From assembly GCF_001646785.1 (NCBI RefSeq), contig NZ_LRRH01000022.1, forward strand, positions 1-64,000: 64,000 bases of DNA. Direction: 5' to 3'. The position numbers and the translations under genes are program-made. How positions within the stretch are numbered: the first letter of the stretch is position 1; every line of letters begins with the position of its first letter. The stretch comes from Rhodococcus phenolicus (GTDB taxonomy: Bacteria; Actinomycetota; Actinomycetes; Mycobacteriales; Mycobacteriaceae). This document shows, one piece after another, positions 59,179-64,000 of this stretch. The notes below the pieces were generated by a model. That model was not told where the DNA came from. It saw nothing but the letters and a program-made list of their open reading frames with translations, and ran no database searches.

Positions 59179-59328
59179 TCACCCGGCGAAGATGATCTCG
59201 AGCGGCGCACCGCAGCACGCCAGCGAGGAACCACCCGCCCGCGTGACGATCGCCTCCGACCCGCATTCGTTGCACCGCAGCCGGCTACCGTTCGTCGCCT
59301 CGGTCCCCGGTGTCGCATCCGCACCCAT
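59179..59328 (-). CDS. 49-aa Cys-rich zinc/iron-ribbon peptide, copy 2
   Basis: ATG 59328 encodes 49 residues with RLRCNECGSEA (Cys19, Cys22) and LACCGAPLEI (Cys38, Cys39). It differs from copy 1 at several positions, mostly in the N-terminus and near the end, but keeps all four Cys. GAGGAG lies upstream. It is first in a two-gene transcript with the 46-aa peptide. The spacing between the two genes is like that of copy 1, so the pair was duplicated as a unit. Confidence 0.75.
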   Translation of the reverse strand: MGADATPGTEATNGSRLRCNECGSEAIVTRAGGSSLACCGAPLEIIFAG

Positions 59329-59377
59329 GTCCGCTCCTCACCACATTCGACGCACCGCGTCTCGTTGCCGTCCCGAT

Positions 59378-59418
59378 GTTACCCAGTTCACCATAATGAT
59401 GTACATAGATGTGTCGAA
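59378..59418 (-). promoter_or_regulatory. Promoter and conserved block, copy 2 of the Cys-rich cassette
   Basis: On the minus strand TTCGAC (59418-59413) and TATGGT (59395-59390) are 17 bases apart, followed by the same GTGAACTGGGTAAC block (59391-59378) as copy 1. About 20 of 22 bases around it are conserved between the copies. Confidence 0.5.
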
Positions 59419-59436
59419 ACTGGTGCGACCGCGTCG

Positions 59437-60660
59437 CTATTGGACGATGCCCGCGGCCCGCAGGCCCGCGACCTGAGCTTCCGTGAGACCGAGTTCGCCG
59501 AGAATGCGGTCGGTCTGCTCACCCAGGGCGGGGACCGGGCCCATGCGCATCTCCACGTCGCGGAACGTCATCGGCGGAAGAACCGCGCGGATCGGCCCGG
59601 CCTCGGTACCGACCTCCCGCCAACGGTCACGAGCCTCGAGCTGGGGGTGCGCGATCAGCCCCTTCATGTCGTTGAGCTGCGCGGCCGGGACGCCGGCCTT
59701 GGCGAGCAGCGCATCGAGATCGGCGGTGAAGAACCGCCGGGTCTCCTCCGCCACCAGCGCATCGACCTCGGCCCTGTGCTGCACGCGCAGCACGTTGGTC
59801 GCATAGCGCGGATTCGCGGCCAGGTCGTCCCGCGCGAACACCTCCGACATCAAGGTGCGCCAGCCGCGATCGTTCTGGACCCCGATCAGGATCTTGCCGT
59901 CCTGCGTCGGGTACGCGTCGTACGGCGCGATCGACGCGTGCGAGAGTCCCATCCGCTTGATCTGGACGTCCTGGTACATCTGCATGTACATCGAATGGCC
60001 GAGCCACTCGACCGTCGCGTCGAACATCGACAGGTCGATGGTCGCGCCGACGCCGGTCCGCTCGCGCCGGAACAGTGCGGCCTGGATCGCGGTGAGCGCG
60101 TACAGGCCGGCCGCGATGTCGGACGCCGGAACACCGGTCTTCGTCGCGGTGTCCGGGGTTCCGGTGATCGAGCACAATCCGGTCTCGGCCTGGACGAGCA
60201 TGTCGTAGGCCTTGCGGTCCTTGAACGGCCCCGACGTGCCGTAACCGGTCATGTTGACCACGACGAGTCCGGGATGATCGGCGCGCAGTTCGTCCGCACC
60301 GAGACCGAGGCGCTCGGCGGCCCCGGGCGCGAAGTTCTGGATGAACACGTCGGCACCTGCCACGAGCGACCGGATCGCCTCGAGCCCCTCGGACGCCTTG
60401 AGGTCGACGCAGATCGACTCCTTGCCGCGGTTGAGCCACACGAAGTGCGAGGCGAGGCCGTGCACCGCGGTGTCGTAGTTGCGCGCGAAATCGCCTTCGC
60501 CGATGCGCTCCACCTTGATCACACGGGCGCCGAGGTCCGCGAGATGCCGACTCGCGATGGGCGCCGCGACGGCCTGTTCGAGACTGACGACGGTCACGCC
60601 GTCCAGCGGGAGTCCGGTGGGTTCGGTTGCCTCCGAATGGAATTCCGTGAACGTTGCCAT
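59437..60660 (-). CDS. CaiB/BaiF (type III) CoA-transferase
   Basis: This 407-aa single-domain protein has [56 protein letters not shown] and TIDLSMFDATVEW, where the Asp in MFDA is the catalytic residue. It should activate a carboxylic acid by CoA exchange. The message appears leaderless: the ATG follows GATACT by six bases with no ribosome site. It lies between dctM and the second Cys-rich cassette on the same strand. Confidence 0.9.
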   Translation of the reverse strand: MATFTEFHSEATEPTGLPLDGVTVVSLEQAVAAPIASRHLADLGARVIKVERIGEGDFARNYDTAVHGLASHFVWLNRGKESICVDLKASEGLEAIRSLVAGADVFIQNFAPGAAERLGLGADELRADHPGLVVVNMTGYGTSGPFKDRKAYDMLVQAETGLCSITGTPDTATKTGVPASDIAAGLYALTAIQAALFRRERTGVGATIDLSMFDATVEWLGHSMYMQMYQDVQIKRMGLSHASIAPYDAYPTQDGKILIGVQNDRGWRTLMSEVFARDDLAANPRYATNVLRVQHRAEVDALVAEETRRFFTADLDALLAKAGVPAAQLNDMKGLIAHPQLEARDRWREVGTEAGPIRAVLPPMTFRDVEMRMGPVPALGEQTDRILGELGLTEAQVAGLRAAGIVQ

Positions 60661-60666
60661 AGTGGA

Positions 60667-60695
60667 AGTATCTGCGCGGCACAGGCAGGTGTCAA
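60667..60695 (-). promoter_or_regulatory. Leaderless promoter of the CaiB gene
   Basis: On the minus strand TTGACA (60695-60690), 17 bases, GATACT (60672-60667), six bases, then ATG at 60660. The start of transcription should coincide with the start codon. Confidence 0.65.
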
Positions 60696-60750
60696 TACTA
60701 TGTTGAGATTTATTATCAGGAATATCCCCGCGGACGCCGGTGCGACGCAG

Positions 60751-60784
60751 ACGCGGCCCCACCCCCCTCGGGGTGGAGCCGCGT
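60751..60784 (-). terminator. Hairpin after dctM
   Basis: ACGCGGC (60751-60757) and CCACCCC (60759-60765) pair with GGGGTGG (60770-60776) and GCCGCGT (60778-60784), with one bulge on each side. It lies 34 bases past the dctM stop. Confidence 0.7.
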
Positions 60785-60818
60785 GCACGCTGTCCTCTCC
60801 GCTGCGCCGCCGGCGCTC

Positions 60819-62324
60819 CTATCCGCTCGCGCGGTCCGGCAGGAACGTGGAGATCTCCGGGAAGAAGATCAGGATCAGCACGACCACGATGGCCATCGGC
60901 AGGAACCAGAGGGACGCGACGAACACGTCCTTGAGCGGAATGTTCTTACCGAGATTGACCTCGGGATCCTTCGTGATCGAATGGATCACCATGGCGAGAA
61001 TGCCGACGGGCGGCGACAGGATGGCGAGCTCGCCCATGAACACGGTGAAGGCACCGAACCACAGCAGCGAGATGTCGAGCGCCTCGAGCGTCGGGATCAG
61101 AATCGGGATGGTGAGCACCATCATCGGCAGCGGTTCCATGAACGCACCGAGAATCAGGTAGACCACGAGCATCAGCAGCAGGAACTCGACCCGGCTCAGG
61201 TCCATGCTCGCGATCAGGTCGGCGAACCCGTTGCTGATGCCCGTCAGCGTCATCATCCGGGAAAGCGCCTCGACACCGATGAGCAGCAGGAACACGGCGC
61301 CGACCGTCGAGACCGTGCCGACAGACCCGTCGACGAGTGCGCGCCACGCCCCGCCGTCCTTGCGCTTCCACAGGAAGACGATGCCGACCGAGCACAGCGC
61401 GGCGACGGCGCCGGCCTCGGTGGCGGTGAAGACACCGGAGAACATTCCGCCGATGATGACGACGATCAGAACCGGCACCGGCCAGGCGGCGGCGAGGCTC
61501 TTGAACCGCACACTCCAGCTCACGTGCGCGGCCTCGACGCGGCTCTCCTTGGTTCCGGCGAGATCCTTGCCGAAGACCGCGAACAGGATGATCGCGATCG
61601 TGAACATGACCGAGACGAGGATGCCCGGGCCGATGCCCGCGAGCAGTGCCTTGCCGACCGGCACCTCCGCGATACCCGCGTAGAGGACCAGCAGGATGCT
61701 CGGCGGAATCAACTGACCGGGCAGACCTGCGACGATGACCGCGCCGACGGCGAGGCGGCGATCGTATCCGGCCTTGAGCATCTCGGGAATACCGATGCGG
61801 CCCAGGGCGTATGCGGTTCCGGTGGTCGAACCGCTCACCGCGGCCAGGCCCGACCCCGCAATGTTGGTGCCGACGGCGAGACCACCCGGCATCCAGCCCA
61901 GCCAGTGGCGGGCGGCGGTGTAGAGCGTGTCGGTCAGACCCGAACGCCACAGCAGCAGGCCCATGAGCACGAACATCGGGACGACGCTGAGCGTCCAGCT
62001 CGCGACCTGGTCGTACGGCAACGCGGTCAGGGCACTGGTGACGGTCTTCTCACCGCGGATCGCGTACAGACCTGCGAACGACGGGATGATCATCGTCAGT
62101 GCGACGGGTACGCGCAGGCACAGCAGCGCCATCATCATGACGAGCGCGGCGCAACCGATCGCGATCGGTGTGAGCGGCAGGAAGATCGCGACGACGGAGC
62201 CCACGAGCGCCACCATGAGGATCGCGAACACGGTCCACGATCGGACCGTCGTCTTCCTGCTGGGACCGACCTCGGGTGGCGCCATGCCGGGATTCGGCGT
62301 CTCGGCAGCGGTGGTGGTGGTCAT
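60819..62324 (-). CDS. dctM: TRAP transporter large membrane subunit DctM
   Basis: The 501-aa protein has many membrane helices and the DctM marks PMFVLMGLLLWRSGL, AGSGLAAVSGSTTGTAYALG, PPSILLVLYAGIAEVPVGK and ILSPPVGILAMVIHS. The N-terminus is longer than usual and hydrophilic for about 27 residues before the first helix. It forms the ion-coupled translocation channel with DctQ. ATG 62324 overlaps the dctQ stop (ATGA). Confidence 0.93.
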   Translation of the reverse strand: MTTTTAAETPNPGMAPPEVGPSRKTTVRSWTVFAILMVALVGSVVAIFLPLTPIAIGCAALVMMMALLCLRVPVALTMIIPSFAGLYAIRGEKTVTSALTALPYDQVASWTLSVVPMFVLMGLLLWRSGLTDTLYTAARHWLGWMPGGLAVGTNIAGSGLAAVSGSTTGTAYALGRIGIPEMLKAGYDRRLAVGAVIVAGLPGQLIPPSILLVLYAGIAEVPVGKALLAGIGPGILVSVMFTIAIILFAVFGKDLAGTKESRVEAAHVSWSVRFKSLAAAWPVPVLIVVIIGGMFSGVFTATEAGAVAALCSVGIVFLWKRKDGGAWRALVDGSVGTVSTVGAVFLLLIGVEALSRMMTLTGISNGFADLIASMDLSRVEFLLLMLVVYLILGAFMEPLPMMVLTIPILIPTLEALDISLLWFGAFTVFMGELAILSPPVGILAMVIHSITKDPEVNLGKNIPLKDVFVASLWFLPMAIVVVLILIFFPEISTFLPDRASG

Positions 62325-62926
62325 TTCGCCTCCGAATCGGGCGTGGTGGACATCGTTGCGGGCACGGCGTGCTCGGCGTCGAGTTCCTCGTTGATGCGTG
62401 CGACCTCGGCGTCGATCGGGTCGGTGTCGTCCTCGGCTCCGCGCAGTGCCCGCACGGTCGCGAAGCACAGCTGGATTCCGAAGACTCCGAAGGAGATCGG
62501 GATCAGGAAGAACACGGGCCACGACACGACGGTGGACACACCGGCGGTCTTGCCGATCTCACGGGCGTGCAGCGCTTCCTCGAGGCCGTACCAGGCGAAG
62601 CCGAACATCACGAGCGCGGCGAGAGCGTATCCGCCGGCCAGAACCGCGCGGCGGACCGATGTCGGGAAGTAGTGGGTCACCAGGTCGGCGACGATGTGCT
62701 CGCCCCGGGCCTGGGCCGCCATGAATCCGAGGAGCGCGATGATCGGCAGGTAGATGTACTGCGTGATCTCGAGCGTGTTCGGGATCGGATGCGAGGCGAA
62801 CGCGCGCAGCAGCGCGTTGGCGGTCACGTGGATCATCATGACGAAAAGAACGATGACTGCCGGTACTTCGATGAGCATCAACAGCGGTGGGGTCCGCTTG
62901 CTCGAAGCGCTCGGGGATGCGCTCAT
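62321..62926 (-). CDS. dctQ: TRAP transporter small membrane subunit DctQ
   Basis: The 201-aa protein has four hydrophobic segments (about 15-35, 55-73, 95-115, 133-155) and the DctQ-type stretch NTLEITQYIYLPIIALLGFMAAQARGEHI. It ends in a long acidic tail. It pairs with DctM. The binding protein is not next to it but at 51306-52592; the shared promoter design suggests they act together. Confidence 0.9.
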   Translation of the reverse strand: MSASPSASSKRTPPLLMLIEVPAVIVLFVMMIHVTANALLRAFASHPIPNTLEITQYIYLPIIALLGFMAAQARGEHIVADLVTHYFPTSVRRAVLAGGYALAALVMFGFAWYGLEEALHAREIGKTAGVSTVVSWPVFFLIPISFGVFGIQLCFATVRALRGAEDDTDPIDAEVARINEELDAEHAVPATMSTTPDSEAK

Positions 62927-62976
62927 GTCAACTCCGCATTGTGAGGGGATGGTGTGCGGTCTCGATGCGTCCGGTC

Positions 62977-63075
62977 TCAGGTCGCAATGAGCTGACCGGC
63001 CGCCGTGAGTGCCGGATACAGCCGGCCGAATCCGTTACGGCCGAGCCTGTTCCAGATCTTCGTGGTCCAGCGCAT
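62977..63075 (-). CDS. Small 32-aa peptide upstream of dctQ
   Basis: ATG 63075, with GGAG five bases upstream, encodes 32 residues: MRWTTKIWNRLG, then a hydrophobic/basic part ending QLIAT. It is the first reading frame after the predicted dctQ promoter and ends 50 bases before the dctQ start. It could be a real small protein or a leader peptide affecting dctQM translation. I do not recognise it. The ribosome site is the main support. Confidence 0.4.
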   Translation of the reverse strand: MRWTTKIWNRLGRNGFGRLYPALTAAGQLIAT

Positions 63076-63130
63076 GTTCTCTCCGCCCGCCGCTCTGCCC
63101 GGACGAACCGGGCATGTGGGTGATTCCGTC

Positions 63131-63144
63131 GTGATCCACATCAC
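63131..63144. promoter_or_regulatory. Crp/GlxR-like site in front of dctQ
   Basis: GTGATCCACATCAC fits GTGA-N6-TCAC with ATCAC/GTGAT arms. It lies 13 bases downstream of the predicted -10, as at dctP. The rest of the 431-base gap 62927-63357 holds the 32-aa frame, the two promoters listed here and a 9-base inverted repeat (ATCATTCGC at 63158, GCGAATGAT at 63196). Confidence 0.55.
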
Positions 63145-63157
63145 TCACGATGTGCAT

Positions 63158-63187
63158 ATCATTCGCTTGAATAGGCCGTGAAGTCAA
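63158..63187 (-). promoter_or_regulatory. Candidate promoter of dctQM
   Basis: On the minus strand TTGACT (63187-63182) and AATGAT (63163-63158) are 18 bases apart, the same spacing as the dctP promoter. The -10 region is inside one arm of the ATCATTCGC inverted repeat. Confidence 0.5.
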
Positions 63188-63267
63188 GATTTCATGCGAA
63201 TGATTTGGCTGAACTCGGATCGATGCTTCGGGTCGCCGTTCCGCAGTGCAACCCTGCGGGTGGCAAC

Positions 63268-63296
63268 TTGACGGAGGGAGACCGTCGTCACAGAAT
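63268..63296 (+). promoter_or_regulatory. Candidate promoter of the OB-fold/thiolase operon
   Basis: TTGACG (63268-63273) and CAGAAT (63291-63296) are 17 bases apart, giving a start near 63303 and a leader of about 55 bases to the ATG at 63358. Confidence 0.5.
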
Positions 63297-63357
63297 AGCA
63301 ATAGATGATTACCATTATCTACATTGCCGACAACGGGACACCGATCGAGGAGCCCAC

Positions 63358-63780
63358 ATGAGCCAGACTCCGCTCAAACCACTCCCCCTCCCGGACGACA
63401 TCACATCCGGGTACTGGGAGGCGGCGCGCGCAGGGCAGCTGGCAGTGCAGTACTGCCCCGGTTGCGCACGCCACGTGCACCTGCCGGTGGACACCTGCCC
63501 CTGCTGCGACACCACCGACCTGCAATGGCGCACGGTCTCCGGCCGCGGCACGCTGTACTCGTACACGGTGGTCCACGACGCTCCGGCACCGGGCTTCGCC
63601 GACTCCCTGCCGTACATCGTCGGCGTCGTCGAACTCGCGGAACAGGCCGGACTGCTCGTCACCACGAACGTGGTGGACGCCGACCCCGGCGACCTCCGCA
63701 TCGGCCTCGATCTGGAAGTGACGTTCGACGAACTCGCCCCCGGCACCGTCGTGCCGCAGTTCCGCCCGAGGAAGGCCTGA
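63358..63780 (+). CDS. Zn-ribbon/OB-fold (DUF35) acyl-CoA-associated protein
   Basis: The 140-aa protein has a rubredoxin-like zinc ribbon (QYCPGCARHVHLPVDTCPCC, near 31-50) and an OB-fold (LYSYTVVHDAP, LPYIVGVVELAEQ). Such proteins bind acyl-CoA and work with thiolase-like enzymes, as ChsH2 does with Ltp2 in steroid side-chain breakdown. GAGGAG lies 5 bases before the ATG. The thiolase-like gene follows after two bases, so the pair forms a complex. Confidence 0.9.
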   Translation: MSQTPLKPLPLPDDITSGYWEAARAGQLAVQYCPGCARHVHLPVDTCPCCDTTDLQWRTVSGRGTLYSYTVVHDAPAPGFADSLPYIVGVVELAEQAGLLVTTNVVDADPGDLRIGLDLEVTFDELAPGTVVPQFRPRKA

Positions 63781-63782
63781 CC

Positions 63783-64000
63783 ATGTGGGACTACCGTGAC
63801 AAGGTCGCGATCGCCGGAATCGGCTACACCGAACTGATCCGCCGGAATCCGCGCACACTCGCCTCGCTCACCGTCGAAGCGACCGACGCCGCACTGGCGG
63901 ACGCCGGACTGTCGCGCGCGGACGTCGACGGTCTCGCGACGACCCCGACGATGCCGGTCTACGGTGGCGCCAAAGGTAACCAGGACGGCATCGACGTCGT
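63783..64000 (+). CDS. Thiolase/lipid-transfer-protein-like enzyme, 5' part only
   Basis: About 72 residues are visible before the window ends. They start DYRDKVAIAGIGYTELIRR and include LTVEATDAALADAGLSRADVDGL, the first strand-helix of the thiolase fold as found in SCP2/Ltp-type thiolases and aldolases. The active-site Cys lies beyond the edge. Position directly after the DUF35 gene supports an Ltp-type partner. Confidence 0.85.
   Translation, partial: MWDYRDKVAIAGIGYTELIRRNPRTLASLTVEATDAALADAGLSRADVDGLATTPTMPVYGGAKGNQDGIDV

Overview
The window is high-GC DNA with actinobacterial gene content: many TetR regulators, several acyl-CoA dehydrogenases, CaiB-type CoA transferases, a mycofactocin-type short-chain dehydrogenase, a DUF5313 membrane protein and an actinobacterial (group 1h, formerly group 5) [NiFe] hydrogenase. 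Starts are often GTG, overlaps are often GTGA or ATGA, and at least two promoters look leaderless. Rhodococcus or a close relative in the Mycobacteriales is the best guess. This is an inference from gene content, not from a marker gene. No rRNA, tRNA, CRISPR array or transposase was seen.

Layout. Bases 1-4165: end of a TauE/SafE permease and two penicillin-binding-protein paralogues, one of which has lost all three active-site motifs. 4251-6763: an ABC-F ATPase with an alpha/beta hydrolase, closed by a perfect palindrome. 6773-11994: VOC protein, methyltransferase, TetR, HSL-type esterase, acyl-CoA dehydrogenase, DUF5313 protein. 12000-17142: a TetR gene facing a probable sulfur-acquisition operon (DUF4242-like protein, flavin-dependent oxidoreductase, ABC ATPase, binding protein, permease). 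That operon is preceded by a 27-codon reading frame with a Cys-Cys pair and competing hairpins, a likely cysteine-responsive attenuator. 17192-21952: hydrolase, TetR regulators, DHFR-like reductase and an amidohydrolase.

22031-42052: metal and hydrogen module. An iron-siderophore binding protein with an IdeR-like box is followed by a four-gene ECF-type Ni/Co uptake operon. This converges on a long minus-strand hydrogenase cluster read from 42052 down to 25741: ArsR-type sensor, hypA, hypB, small and large subunits, NifU-like protein, DUF5947, DUF6084, an unrecognised 467-aa protein, a 39-aa membrane peptide, maturation protease, hypC, hypF, SIS-HypC fusion, SIS protein, hypE, hypC, hypD and DUF6390. 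Most joints in this run are 4-base overlaps.

42091-49436: D-threonine-aldolase-like enzyme, MaoC and GntR genes, then an acyl-CoA dehydrogenase diverging from a citE-like/MaoC/SDR operon, with one matching operator half in front of each arm. 49448-63075: a minus-strand catabolic island with SDRs, a metal-dependent hydrolase-like protein, a TRAP transporter split between 52592 (dctP) and 62926-60819 (dctQM), a frameshifted SDR, two acyl-CoA dehydrogenases, a double-length CaiB with one inactivated half, a single CaiB, and two copies of a two-gene cassette for tiny Cys-rich (desulforedoxin-like) proteins. The two TRAP promoters share spacing and a GTGA-N6-TCAC (Crp/GlxR-like) site. 63268-64000: start of a plus-strand OB-fold/thiolase operon.

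A family of palindromes with arms close to GTGCGTGATTCCGGTAG recurs three times (6724, 34810, 48626), once inside a coding sequence.
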